Source: Castanea sativa (Eukaryota > Streptophyta > Magnoliopsida > Fagales > Fagaceae). From it: DNA of 64,000 nucleotides. The DNA lies in the NCBI RefSeq assembly GCF_040712315.1, contig NC_134020.1, forward strand, positions 6,305,362 to 6,369,361, read 5' to 3'. The position numbers and the translations under genes were made by a program. The notes beneath the pieces are model-generated. The model was not told the origin of the DNA and ran no database searches. It saw only the letters and a program-made list of their open reading frames with translations. Below, in pieces: positions 36,636 through 48,154 of this stretch (within the stretch, counting starts at the first letter, position 1; each line of letters opens with the position of its first letter).

Positions 36636-37727
36636 TCAGCTGACTATGCCAACTGAATAACAAATATCTAGTCTAGTACAAAGCATGGAATACATGAGAC
36701 TTCCCACTACCGAAGCATAAGGAACTTGTCTCATCATATTTTCTTCCTCTTGAGTCTTAGGCCTTTGGTCACCAGACAGAGGAACTCCATGTCTAAAAGG
36801 AAGCAATCCTTTCTTGGAGTTTTGCATGCTAACTGTTCTAGAACCTTATCTATATATCCAGCTTGTGACAAACCCAACATCCTATTCTTTCGATCTCGCC
36901 AAAGCTTGATCCCTAGAATATAGTTAGCTTCGCCCAAGTCCTTCATATCAAATTGGCTTGACAACCAAACTTTAACCGATGACATTACTCCTACATCATT
37001 TCCAATGAGTAGAATGTCATCTACATAAAGCACTAGGAACATTACAACTTTATCTTGATGTCTTTTTATACACACATGGTTCATCAAGATTTTGTTCAAA
37101 ACCAAATGATTTGATTGCCTGATCAAATTTGATGTTCCATGACCTAGATGCTTGTTTAAGTCCATAAATGGACCTTTTCAACTTGCATCCCATATGCTCT
37201 TGGTTCTTTGCTATGAAACCTTCTGGTTGCAACATGTAGATTTCTTCTTCAAGATTGCCATTAAGAAATGCAGTCTTGACATCCATTTGCCAAATCTCAT
37301 AATCATAATGAGCAGCAATGGATAAGAGAATTCTGATAGACTTAAGCATGGCTACTGGCGAAAAAGTTTCATCATAGTCAATGCCTTCTTTTTGTGTATA
37401 CCCTTTCGCCACTAGTCTTACTTTAAAGGTTTCAACCTTTCCATCTATCACTCTCTTCTTCTTGTAAACCCATTTGCAACCAACAGGTTCAATGCCGTTA
37501 GGTGCCTCTACAAGATCCCAAACATGATTGGAATACATAGAATCCAATTCAGATTTCATAGCTTGGACCCAATGATGTGCATCTATATCATTTATTGCCT
37601 CTTCATAAGTGTAGGGATCCGATTTAGCCTCTTCAGAGATAGCTTCATAAGTTTCTCCCAAACCTATAAATCTCACAGGAGGCCGAACAATTCTCCCACT
37701 ACGACGAGGCACCTGTGTACTAGACAT
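36636..37727 (-). pseudogene. Copia B reverse transcriptase, frameshifted
   Basis: Three overlapping frames: 37727-37050 (start of the domain through DEPCVYK), 37165-36734 (FLVLYVDDILLIGN with YVDD intact, DLGEANYILG) and 36827-36636 (MQNSKKGLLPF to a CYSVGIVS block). At least two frameshifts separate them, the first in an A/T run near 37060. The RT is otherwise very similar to AC's. Confidence 0.88.
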
Positions 37728-38533
37728 CTCATGAGTAATATCTTGTGGTGTAATACAACCACATCATCCCTAGTTTCATCCATTGGTTGTTCAACTACAG
37801 TTTCATCTATTTCACCCAAAACAACTCTACTCTTAGGATTAAAACTATTCACATAATCATCTTCCAAAAATTTGGCATGAGTGGTAACAAACACTTTGTT
37901 ATCCTTATGATTATAGAATAAATAACCCTTGGTTTCCTTTGAATACCCTAAAAACATGCACACTTCCGTTTTAGATTCCAACTTATCAGACTTCCCTTTC
38001 AACACATGTGCTGGACATCCCTAAATGTGGAGATACTTCATACTAGGCTTGCGCCCACTTCACAATTCCTTAGGTGTGTTAGGAACAGATTTTGATGGAA
38101 CTAAATTCAAAATATGCATAGCAGTTTTTAGTGCATATCCCCAAAAGGAAATCGGTAAAGTTGAATAACTCATCATGGACCTAACTATTTCCAAAAGAGT
38201 CCTATTCCTTCTCTCCGCTACACCATTTTGTTGAGAAGTTCCAGGTGCAGTCAATTGGGATACAATCCCATTAAGAATTAGGTAATCCTTGAAATCCCTA
38301 AGAAGGTATTCGCCACCTCAATCAGATGGAATGGCATTTATGCATTTGCCTAATTGACTCTCAACTTCAGCCCTGAACTCTTTGAACTTTTCAAAGGCTT
38401 CGGACTTCTGTCTCATTAGGTACACATAACCATATCTTGAATAATCATCCGTGAAAGTGATGAAATACTCATAACCTCCTTTTTCTTGGGTTGACATAGG
38501 ACCACATACATCTGTATGAACTAAGTCAAGCAA
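37673..38533 (-). pseudogene. Copia B integrase
   Basis: 38533-38318 has LVHTDVCGPMSTQ and FITFTDDYSRYGYVY (first two acidic active-site positions). 38254-38060 has [19 protein letters not shown] (last acidic position). 38005-37673 has the C-terminal KVFVTTHAKFLEDDYV part. Stops and frame changes divide the three pieces. Confidence 0.85.
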
Positions 38534-38536
38534 CTC

Positions 38537-39181
38537 TTAGGCTCTTCTACCTTTTGCATTAAAAGGTCGTTTGGTCATTTTACCTTCCAAACAAGATTCA
38601 TAAACTGGAAATTCATCAAAGTCCATAGGCTTTAAGAGTCCATCTTTGATCAATCTTTGAATCCTATTTGAATTAATATGACCTAAATGCAAGTGCCAAA
38701 GATATGCATAACTAGAAGGAAACTTTCTCTTCAATGATTTTACATGAGAGCTATCATCTAATTCAGAATTATGTAATTCATGCTTATCAGAAGTTAACAT
38801 ATAAAGACCATCCACAATATTGCCAGAACAGATAAACATTTTATCCTTCTTTATTATAACATTGTCTTTTAGGATAATACAATACCCATGTTTACCCAAA
38901 TAAGTTGCAGAAATCAAATTCCTACGAACATTAGGTACAAACAGACAGTCTTCCAATATTAAAACCCTAGAACTGAAACACAAATTAAGCACTCCAACAG
39001 ATACAACTGGAACTCTACTCCCATTCGTTAAGGTAAGAAACAATTCTCCTTCATTCAGCTTTTTGGTCTCCTGAAACCCCTGCAAAGAATTGCAGATATG
39101 ATTAGTACAACTTGAATCCACACACCAGGAATCCGTGGGATTTTGTACCAAACATATTTCAAGAAGAAAGGAAGTTTTCAT
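38537..39181 (-). pseudogene. Copia B protease and GAG-pre-integrase
   Basis: A 214-codon frame: CVDSSCTNHICNSLQGFQ (the D-S-G protease motif is D-S-S here), LFVPNVRRNLISATYLG, then HLHLGHINSNRIQRL and an ESCLEGKMTKRPF block. It ends with a stop at the start of the integrase core. Confidence 0.85.
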
Positions 39182-40039
39182 ACCCTTGTTCTTGGCAGTC
39201 TTAAACTTTGGACAATTTCTCTTCCAATGTCCTTTCTCACCACAATGGAAACACTTTCTTTTGAGCTTCTTTCCTTTATCAGCAACTCTTAAAGCAATTT
39301 ATTTACCCTCTTGTTTAGTGAAGTCCTTCTTCATCTTCTTCTTACCCTTGCCTTTCGACTTGGGTTGAGAAGTAGAAGCTTCACCCACATTGGCTTCTAC
39401 ACTAGAAGTACCAAGGATGCCTTCCGCCGCCACTAACTCATTCATTAATTCAGATAAGGAATAAATCTTTTTGTTCATATTGTAATTGAGTTTGAATTTC
39501 TTGAATGATTCCGGTAGTGACTAGAGTATCATATCCACTTGAGATTCTCCATCAATGTCGGCACCTAAAACCTCTAAAGTATTCAGATTAGAGATCATTG
39601 TAAGACAATGCTCTCTCACTGAACTACCTTCAGCCATTTTGGTATTATAAATTTGCCTTATGATTTCTTGCCTTGCTGAACGGCCTTACTTACCAAACAT
39701 CTCCTTCAAACTATGCATAATGTCTGAAGCTAGTTCTACATCCTGCATTTGATGTTGTAGAACATTTGAGATAGATGCTAGGATACAGCACTTGGCCATT
39801 TCATTAGATTTCTACCAACAATTATATCGTTGTTTTTCCTCAGAAGGAGCATCTAATGAAGGAAAGCTAGGACATGGTTGAGTAAGCACATACTTGTGCT
39901 CTTCAGCAGTTAAAACAATGTTCAAATTTCTTTTCCAATCAACATAGTTGGATCCAGTCAGTTTGTTTTGATTAAGAATAGAAACAAGTGGGCTAAATGA
40001 TGCCATGTTCAAATCTGAAAATAATAAACATGAATACAA
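39182..40039 (-). pseudogene. Copia B gag
   Basis: Starts near 40006 with MASFSPLVSILNQNKLTGSN then WKRNLNIVL, the copia gag N-terminal block. A stop follows at 39812. Later frames carry the RNA-binding middle domain and the zinc knuckle (HCGEKGHWKRNCP, about 39210-39250). It is broken by several stops. Confidence 0.85.
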
Positions 40040-40100
40040 TAAGTAAACTGGACATTATCAATTTAGCATATAAGCATATAATATGGAACCTTAATAAAAC

Positions 40101-41135
40101 CATAAAATAATATATGCATCGACAACCTTATCCATGTCTATAATTCCTTGGTAGCAAGTTTATTATAAAAGTTAACATGCACTATGTAAGTTTCAGAATT
40201 TGAGAACAAGAGAGTGTACCTTGGAGCGGTGAATTTCAAAACCAAAGATCAGAAGCACTTGGGAATACTTTCAATCTTCACTCCAATTGCACTAACGCCC
40301 AAGATGTGTGTTCTCTCAATCAGTTCCAAAAGGAGAATGTCAAAAGTGTCTAACTTTTTTTTTTTACACCACTTCGCTATAGTGTTCTTCTTTGATTCTC
40401 TACAGAACATTTTGTATGTTTCTCCCTTTGTGTCTAATCGATTATCTAATTGGGCTGGCCTTTTGGGTCTTTCCAATTGGGCTTAAGTGTGTGGCTTGGA
40501 GTGGGACCAAAAGGGACCAATAAGACACTAGCTCCAATGGGCCTTGAGCTTTTCTGTCAACTCTTGACAAGTCCAAAGTTACCATTAACTATATTTAATA
40601 CCACTATATAAATCTAGTTGCACTCTAGGCCTTATCTATAAATTATATCCCAAGACTTTATTGTACATGTAGCCCCTTCATAAAATATTCGTAGTAATAC
40701 AAAGTCGTGAGTTTTTTATTCGTTTGACAGTCGTTGGAAGAATAATAAATCTCACACGGTCCAGTTCAATATGTTTTAACTCTTAAAACATATCAACATA
40801 CCAACTAGAAATCTCCATTACCATGATCAAGACAAATCATCTTAGTTGATATGTTATAGTCTTCGCAGATGAAATACCCAATTTTCATCACCGACTACGA
40901 ACTACATTTTGAGTTTACAAGGAACTTGTGATTTACATCTTCTGTGACTAAATCACATAAATCACGTACAATGCATCTCATGGACTATATGATAATGTCC
41001 CAATATTCATGTTACCATTATTTTTAGATAATAATAAAACAACTTTATTAAACACAACATTAAGTCATACATAATGTCATAAATAAGAACATACATAGCA
41101 TCATAAAATAGGATTTAAGGGCACTAATCCTAACA
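40101..41135 (-). repeat. 5' LTR of copia B, internally deleted
   Basis: It has the same ends as 34617-36028 but is about 380 bp shorter. Sequence jumps near 40706 from CACAAAGTC-type sequence to the GTGAGTTTTTTATTC block, removing the central part of the LTR. Confidence 0.8.
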
Positions 41136-42320
41136 ATTAGTTCTATCATGATAACTCTTATCAAACACTAATAATATGCCATTTTACATTTAGCCTCTAA
41201 GTAATAATAGTAAGAACTCAGCATAGAGGATACTATAATACTTGGTCTAGTGTATACCATTGTCTAGAACCATGTGTAGCCACATTTTATCCCTTAACAG
41301 GCTTATTTTGTAGTACCATGATAAAAACACCCTCCGCATGGAATGCTAAGCTCGAAGCTAAGACAAGGTGTTTATCAAACCACTATAAACCAGGAAATTC
41401 AATCTTGTAGGACCATGAAATAAATACTCTCCACATGGAATGCTAAGCTCGAGGCAAAGACAAAGTATATATTTCACACTACTATGAATCAACAATGGAG
41501 GCCGTGAGATCCAACCCTTGTATCTCTCTCCCACTAGATATTTTAAATTAAAGCTTTTTTATTTTATTTTTTTATTTTTTATTTTAAGATCAAGAACCAT
41601 AATAATGCTAGACACTTTGAAAACATAATCCTAATCTCATTAGGAATAAATTTCATAATCCTAGCATTAATATATATATATATATAACATAATAAAAACC
41701 CATATTACATTTAAAAATCCATATTACATTATATATAATATAATATATGGATTTAATATATGTAATATATAATTATTACATTATATATTATTATTATATG
41801 TAACCTACCATACAGATGATACATGTAAATGGAAACTTTTATATTAATGCATGCATGACAATTGAATGTTTCAATAGCCAAGCCATGCAATAAATTCAAG
41901 CCATGAAATCCATGCATTAAGTCCAAGCCATGCAACAAAAAAACAAGCCATGCATTAAACTCCAAGCCAAACAGTGCAATGACCATCCAAAGTTATTTGA
42001 CAGTTGCATAACTTCAATTCAATAACTACCATGAATAAATGCAATCCGTACAAACTTGGTGAAATAGCAATCAATGCAACAACACAAGTTTTCAATGCAT
42101 TAAACCAAAACTTCCAGTGGTTTGACATGGATCCAATTAAGACACGGCCCACATGAATAACTACTCTTCAAGGGCAGTTATTATCAAAAGACTACTTTTG
42201 TTAATATACGGCTCCTCTTCATTATATCCATATGATGCAGAAAATTGAAACACAAAGATAACGGTTTTCTTAAATTCTAAAATTCAATTACACACTATAC
42301 AATCATGATATGAAAACCTG
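41136..42320 (-). other. Leader of copia AC
   Basis: Untranslated leader between the primer-binding site and the B insertion. It includes two inverted copies of the 88-bp leader repeat (about 41305-41391 and 41401-41490), an AT dinucleotide-rich stretch (41670-41790) and several AAGCCATGCA-like repeats (41877-41965). No ORF of note. Confidence 0.65.
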
Positions 42321-42332
42321 GTTCTGATACCA
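42321..42332 (-). promoter_or_regulatory. Primer-binding site, copia AC
   Basis: The minus strand reads TGGTATCAGAAC, one mismatch to the initiator tRNA-Met site, two bases after the LTR end. It fixes the orientation of AC. Confidence 0.9.
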
Positions 42333-42334
42333 AT

Positions 42335-43726
42335 TGTTGGAAAAATCTGGTTTTGTATCTCATACAAAACACACAGCGGAAGCAACAAACAATGATTTAT
42401 TTCATTCATGATTGATAACGTGCACTATGTAAATTTAAGAACAAAATAGCGTACCTTGTTTTGGAAAAATTCAAAACAAATATTAGAAGCACTTGAGAAC
42501 ACTTTTAATCTTCACTCCAATTCCACTTTACGCCCAAGATGTGTGGTCTCTCAATCAGTTTTCAAAGGGAGAATGAAAGTGTGTCTCACTCTCACATACA
42601 CACCGTTTCTTATATCCTTTAGAATAATAAAAATATTTGTATGTTTCTCCCTTTATAACTAACTAATTATCTAATTGGGCTGACCTATTGGGCCTTTCCA
42701 ATTGGGCTTTAGTGTGTGGCTTGGAGTGGGACCAAAAGGGACCAATAAGACACTAGCTCCAATGGGCCTTGGGCTTTTCCGTCAACTCTTGACGAGTCCA
42801 AAGTTACCATTAATTATATTAATACCACTATATAAATATAATTGCACTCTGAGCCTTATTAATAAATTATATCCCCAAGACTTTATTGTACATGCAACCC
42901 CTTCATAAAATATTCGTAGTAACACAAAGTCATAAATGTAGACTGCCACTTTGTAAATTACTACATCTTAATTCTTGAGTACCCGGTTTAATCCTTTAAG
43001 ATTATTCATCATATATTTATGAAATCTAATTTCATAAATATATACTTTAGTAACTTCTTACTAAAGTGGTTAGGCCTAACACTCTAAATAACCAAAACCA
43101 TTAAACTTATCTCAAGGGAATATTTTATATCTCCGTTAAGAGATTATGAATTCCATCTTGAGAATATATGTTCCATTAACACTAAATGTGGCTGCCCAAC
43201 ATACTGAGGTTTTGATCGTTACTTCAGATCTCACTCCTAATATATCAAAGCAACTTACATCTCATGATCAGGTTCATTATTCTCTCAGGATTAAGAGTTC
43301 ATGCAAATAGAAGTCATGAGATTTATTATTCATTTGACAGTCGTTAGGAGAATAATAAATCTCACAGCGGCCCAGTTCAATATGTCTTAACTCTTAAAAC
43401 ATATCAACTAGAAGTCTCCACTTCCATGATCAAGACAAATCATCTTAGTTGATACGTTATAGTCTTCGCAGATGAAATGCCCAATTTCATCATCGACTAC
43501 GAACTATAAATTCTGAGTTTACAAAGAACTTGTGACTTATATCTTCTGTGGCTAAATCACATAAATCACATATTATGCATCTCATGGACTATATGATAAT
43601 GTCTAAATATTCATGTTATCATTATTTTAGATAATAATAAAACAACTTTATTAAACACAACATTAAGTCATACAAAATGTCATACATAGCATCATACAAT
43701 AGGATTTAAGGGAACAAATCCTAACA
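42335..43726 (-). repeat. 5' LTR of copia AC
   Basis: 1392 bp, TGTTAGGATTTGTTCCC to TTTTTCCAACA on the minus strand. It is clearly more like 29772-31179 than like the element-B LTRs. Confidence 0.9.
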
Positions 43727-43731
43727 CTGTA
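43727..43731. repeat. Target-site duplication CTGTA, right copy
   Basis: Matches 29767-29771 and is followed by Helitron 5'-region sequence. Confidence 0.9.
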
Positions 43732-43796
43732 GGGGCATTTTTGAACTTAAAAATAAGGAATCCAAATAGGTGAAGCCCCTTAAATAGTAGTATAGA

Positions 43797-43877
43797 TAAT
43801 ATTAAGTCATACATCATGTCATATATAAGATCATACATAGCATTATACAATAGGATTTAAGGGCACTAATCCTAACA
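43797..43877 (-). mobile_element. Partial copia LTR, right piece (start of LTR)
   Basis: On the minus strand it starts TGTTAGGATTAGTGCCC at 43877 and runs to GACTTAATATTA at the Helitron. It continues at 28403 leftward. Confidence 0.8.
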
Positions 43878-44396
43878 GAGGACACATTCATTAATAGATT
43901 TATGTGACTTAATTTGGTTAAGTGTCTCATGTATGCAACATATCATTCATATCATGCATAAATGGTACATTGGTCATGAGAGTCTAGAAGACCAGACTTT
44001 GTCTGGGCGGAATGGGTGCCTAACACCTTCTTATTCTGTAACCTAGCCTCCGAACTTAGTTCTTTTGGATAGGTAGACCTAGGCTTTATCTTTCTTTTTA
44101 TTTTTTTGGTAGATTGTAACTAGGACAAAAAGCCATGTAATTTTTTGGTAGTTTGTAACTAGGACCCAAAGCCTTGTAATACTCAATTGATCGAGTTTGT
44201 ATTTTTTTTATTCAATCAATGAAAATGGAACATTTCAGTCACGTAAAGTTGTATTTATTTTTTTCTTATTTTTTTGTATAAAAATAAAAATAAATAGCGA
44301 CTCCACACCACTTACCCAAAAAGAAAGGTGTCTTAAAAAAGCACCCAAAAATCCTTTTTTTTTAGAGCACCCTCTCAAGAAGTTGCGGTCTCTCAC
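43878..44396 (+). repeat. 5' LTR of Tat element, left-truncated
   Basis: Only the 3' part remains, ending GGTCTCTCACA before the primer-binding site. It abuts the copia LTR fragment at 43877. Contains a short duplicated phrase, TTTTGGTAG(A/T)TTGTAACTAGGAC (about 44106 and 44143). Confidence 0.65.
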
Positions 44397-44414
44397 AATG
44401 GCAACTCCACTGGG
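44397..44414 (+). promoter_or_regulatory. Primer-binding site of Tat element
   Basis: TGGCAACTCCACTGGGGA, one base after the LTR end. The pattern TGGCGACTCC-CTGGGGA is usual at this place in Tat/Ogre elements and pairs with a tRNA 3' end. I do not assign the tRNA. Confidence 0.7.
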
Positions 44415-44619
44415 GATGTCGAGAGCTAAACTTCGTGTTAGACTTAAGTGACTAAATATGTACTCTTGTTTTTGCATGGCCTTGCATGATATTGTTGTTT
44501 GTTTGTTTATTTATGTTTGTTGAGATATTGTATGATATTTTGTTGTTTGTATTGTTTATTAAAAGCTTTCCCTAACTGTCATAGTGTGTGCCATCAAAAC
44601 AACAACTATGTATACACCC

Positions 44620-45624
44620 TGTTAGGACATGTGTGAATCATGTTAGGAACATATGTCAATATTTTATATAATTGGCTAATCCATTGACAAAATGCACTTT
44701 ACTTGTAATTGGGTAGATCTAGGATGTGTTTAATGCTTCAAGAAATAAGTTTTCAAGTTCAAGTGTTAAATCAATGCAAGTATGTCCAAGAATCAAGTGA
44801 AAAAGTGTTGTTCATTAAAGCTCGACAGCTAGTATCTATCGAGACTTAAAAAAGCTGTTTCAGCCAGAGGCTTGACAGCTTCTCGATAGATAGGGTATCT
44901 GTTGAGATCTATGAAAAACAGATTTCAAGTTTTGATTTTCATCCAATCCATGAATGTATGTTTAGGCTTTCTTTTCTCACAATCCTAAACATATATAAGG
45001 ATTATTTTAAGGGCTGTCACAGGTTGCACAATTGCACAAGTGTGAAGAAAAGTGTTGTTTATGCAAATTGTGACCAGAAACCTAGTTTGCCCTAATTCAT
45101 CTTGAAGAAGCTGTTGTGTTTGTACACCGTAGGGTTTTGTGACCAACCAACTTTGTGATCTTCATCATGTAATGAACTAAAGAACTTTGCAGCCAACATC
45201 CTTCTCAAGTTGGCGATTAAGTTACGTACTAGGATCCGTGCATCTATTGGTTAGTCACATACTGAGAACCGTGCAATACAAGGAGAGATTGTCACTACAG
45301 AACAAGTCCAATTGGGTAACGGGGTAAGAGTTCAACTGTAGGTTGGTATAAGGTACTGAAATTCCTTTACTTGTAACCGCTTGTTTTGATAATAGTGAGT
45401 TCTCAAGGGTGGTGATCTTAAATTCACCCGGTGGGGTTTTGCTTCAGCGGTTTTCCCCATTCGTAAAAAAATCACCCGTGTCAAATTTAATTTCCACTAC
45501 ATTTAGTTATTTTGTGATTTGTTTGTGCTACCACGCATTTTGCATGTTAATTCGATTAATTAATTAACTTGGCTAATTAATCAATTAATTTATCACAAGG
45601 GGTCAATACATTCTTGGCCTATCA
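44620..45624 (+). mobile_element. Solo LTR 1 (1005 bp), target duplication CACCC
   Basis: Starts TGTTAGGACATG and ends TTGGCCTATCA, with CACCC at 44615-44619 and 45625-45629. It carries CTCGACAGCT and CTCGATAG words and an AATTAATTAATTAA-rich end. Orientation is inferred from the TGTTAGGACA start. It is inserted in the leader of the Tat element. Confidence 0.8.
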
Positions 45625-45629
45625 CACCC

Positions 45630-46236
45630 CTCTCAACAACATGTGGTGGTAGTAACCATGGATCACAAGTCTTCATTAGATTCAAGTACCCAATGGCAAA
45701 CTCACCAACTCATAGCCTAAAGTTACTGGATCATTTCTTGTTGACTATAAAGGATAGACCATGCCGTTCAGACCAACACAATGTTCATTACATTACAAGT
45801 TAGCAGGTGTAACGTCCTAATTATGGGGAACTATAAAACAACAAACCCACCCTACAACGTAATGACTTAGAACCTACCCTTAGGCCGATCCATGTTAAAG
45901 TTGCATTGCATGTTGTGTGTGTGTGTTTGTTTGATTGATTGATATAGATGGGGACCTACCTATGATTAAGCCGACCAAGCCTTATCTTAGGGGAGAATTT
46001 GGTTAAGATCAGAGGGAAGGCTCCAAAGAGAACCCAAGACCGACACTCAAGCTAGTAGTTCCAGTTCCAAGCCCGTCACTCCCATCACAGTGCTGAAGCC
46101 CATGAGCATAGAAGACACTCCGCTGCTGCAACATCACAATCCCATATTCGACCTACAAGATAGATCAAGCCATAAGAAGACTGAGGATCTTGTCACCATG
46201 GCACAAGAGGGAGACCATTCGAACACTGAATAACCC
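45630..46236 (+). other. Leader of Tat element before gag
   Basis: No ORF recognised beyond short frames. From about 46020 the codon-like sequence (PVPSPSLPSQ-type, Ser/Pro-rich) may be the gag N-terminal part with an earlier start lost to stops. Confidence 0.4.
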
Positions 46237-47559
46237 ATGAACACCAAAGAACTATTAAACACCATAGTAGCTAGTCAAATCCAGCTGAGGGAGGACATGA
46301 ACCTTATGGTACAACAATTCCAAAGCCTAAAGAGTGGCCAAGAGGAGAATAAGACTGACCCCAATTTCCCAACCTTGGAGGGAGAGAAGAAGATCAATGA
46401 GAGAATAAACAAGGTGGAAGAGATGATTAGAAGAGCCCATAAGATGGAAGACCTCATGGACTACCAGTCTCTCTCACTATTTCCAGATGTGAGATTGCAT
46501 CCCAAGTTCAAGATGCCAACCTTGAACAAGTTTGACAGGATCGGCTGCCCAAAGTCCCATTTGAAGATGTATATGAGAGCCATGTAGACCCTAGAAGCCA
46601 CCGAAGAACTACTTGCTCAAATGTTCCAAAACACTCTGACTGAAGTCGCTCTTAGGTGGTTCCTCAACTTGGAAGGTACTAGAGCAAGGAGTTGAGAGGA
46701 CATCTGCCATGAGTTTCATAAGCAGTACAAGTATTACATAGAGGTGGACATAACAAGGAGAGATCTTGAGACCACGAAGCAAGAGCTGAAAGAATCCTTC
46801 TTCACCTTCATCACCAAGTGGAGGTCCAAAGCCACACAAATGATGAATAGGCCAAGTGAAAAAGAACAATTACTTATGGTTGTAAAGAATTTATTACCTG
46901 TATACCATAAGTACTTGTTTGCCAAATACTTTCCTAATTTTAAAACTTTGATTACTTCTAGAACTCAAATTGAGGATGCAATAAATAATGGTATTATAAA
47001 GAATGAGGACCCACCCAAGTTTAAAAAGAATTTAGGATCTAGTTCTAAAACTACAGAAGTTTCTATATCCATAGAAATGATCCTTATCGATTGATTGCAG
47101 CCATTGCACCTGTGCAAATATCACAAGGGCCGCCTCCAAGACCTAGGAGGGAATTTCAAGAGTTGTATATGCATTTAAGCCAAGATTTTGGGAAGCCAAA
47201 AGCAAAAGGGTTACTAAAGCCCTTGGACCCAAGACCAATTCCAAACCCATTGCCTGCAAAGTTTGATGTGAGTAAGAGATGTGCCTACCACCAAGGCCCT
47301 GGCTATGATACTGACAAGTGTTTTGGCTTTCATCATGCAATTCAAGACCTAATTGACAACAGGGTGATTACGCCACCTACAAGGCCTAGCATCACTAATA
47401 ATCCCTTACCCAACCACAATTTTGGGAGAGGACCGAGGATAAATTGTTTGATGATTGAAGGGGAAAGTAAAGAGGACCCATCTAAATTGATCTATGACTT
47501 GCCTGAGTGCTTTATGATGACATGAGAAGAATTGATGGGTAGGACATCCACTACAAGAT
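46237..47559 (+). pseudogene. Tat-element gag
   Basis: Frames 46237-46587, 46588-47094 and 47091-47525 belong to one Retrotrans_gag-type protein: a coiled N-terminal segment, PTLNKFDRIGCPKSHLKMYM, VALRWFLNLEG, a segment with EVDITRRDLETTKQELKESF then FITKWRSKA, and the C-terminal CAYHQGPGYDTDKCFGFHHA Cys/His block. It forms the particle shell in active relatives. At least three stops (46585, 46696, 47092) and a frameshift inactivate it. Confidence 0.85.
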
Positions 47560-47565
47560 ATGACA

Positions 47566-48101
47566 TGATGTAGGACACAATTTACTGTTTAATTATTTTA
47601 ATTTATTATTTTTGATATTTTTATGTAAAAACGTTATTTTAGGTTTAGGTGATTTATTTCCTTGTTTTTAGGTGCATTTAATACTTTTTAGGTCAAATTT
47701 GATTTCTGATATGGTAAGGTATCAATTAGGAGTTATTATAGAATATATTTTCTTGTCTGTCAAGTTTTATGGAGCCCTTAAATAGGCCTTGAAGTCCGTA
47801 TACATTTTTCATATAGTATTGAATAAAAATAAAAAAAGGTGAGGCTTTGCTCTTCTTTTGGTTTCTTCAGGATCTGTGAACTTATCAAGGATTCTTCCCT
47901 GTGGTGTTCAAACTTTATACCTTCGGTTCATGATTTATTATAATCATTGGGTCAAGGTGTCATACTTATACATTTGGTTCGCATTTCGATTATAAACGTT
48001 GGGTCAGGGTTTCTATCAAAAAATCTGAATTTTAGCTTTCTTGGGCAAATATTCCAATATTTTTGTTGGGTCTCAAAGCGTGTCGATTGAGGTTCGAATC
48101 A
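47566..48101 (+). mobile_element. Solo LTR 2 (536 bp), target duplication TGACA
   Basis: Starts TGATGTAGG and ends TTCGAATCA, with TGAT...ATCA inverted ends. TGACA lies at 47561-47565 and 48102-48106. Removing it restores a gag frame (RYDIWSEDVP). It contains AATAAAAATAAAAAAA near 47825, a possible poly-A signal region. Orientation is not certain. Confidence 0.75.
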
Positions 48102-48154
48102 TGACATATGGAGTGAAGATGTGCCATAAACTAAACATTATCTAATATCCACAA

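Larger units (their letters stand above)
34617..41135 (-). mobile_element. Ty1/copia element B, nested in AC
   Basis: The inner LTR pair (34617-36028 and 40101-41135) shares a 3' end unlike AC's: instead of the TCCAACA terminus both continue GTTAACTTTTATAATAAAC... to ATTATTTTATG. Between them lie gag, protease, integrase, RT and RNase H in minus-strand order, close relatives of AC's. No initiator-Met primer-binding site follows the 5' LTR. The left LTR passes directly into AC gag, so AC lost sequence there. Confidence 0.8.
29772..43726 (-). mobile_element. Ty1/copia element AC, host of nested element B
   Basis: The two outer LTRs (29772-31179 and 42335-43726) are close relatives sharing a U5 distinct from element B and ending TCCAACA, and they are flanked by CTGTA on both sides. 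The internal sequence is split by element B. The primer-binding site and leader remain at 41136-42332, and gag C-terminus through RNase H at 31190-34616. The gag N-terminus and part of the leader are missing at the right side of the split. Transcription would run from 43726 leftward. Confidence 0.88.
28404..43796 (-). mobile_element. Non-autonomous Helitron, split by copia AC
   Basis: On the minus strand it starts TCTATACTACTATTTAAGG (43796 downward). It ends with a GC-rich hairpin (28429-28413, about 7-8 bp stem) nine bases before terminal CTAG at 28407-28404. It sits between A (complement of 43797) and T (complement of 28403). Joining the flanks gives CTTAATATTA^TGATTGATAAAG, which differs by one base from the same place in the solo LTR at 58398, an independent empty-site control. 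Without the 13.96 kb copia insertion it is about 1.43 kb. No Rep/helicase coding is present, so it depends on an autonomous partner. The terminal sequence agrees with plant Helitron 5' ends as I remember them. Confidence 0.85.

Noticed and set aside
29772..43726. Tandem chain of copia elements sharing LTRs by unequal recombination
   Set aside because: Matching CTGTA duplications at the outer ends and two distinct LTR pairs fit nested insertion better; the tandem model would not predict them.
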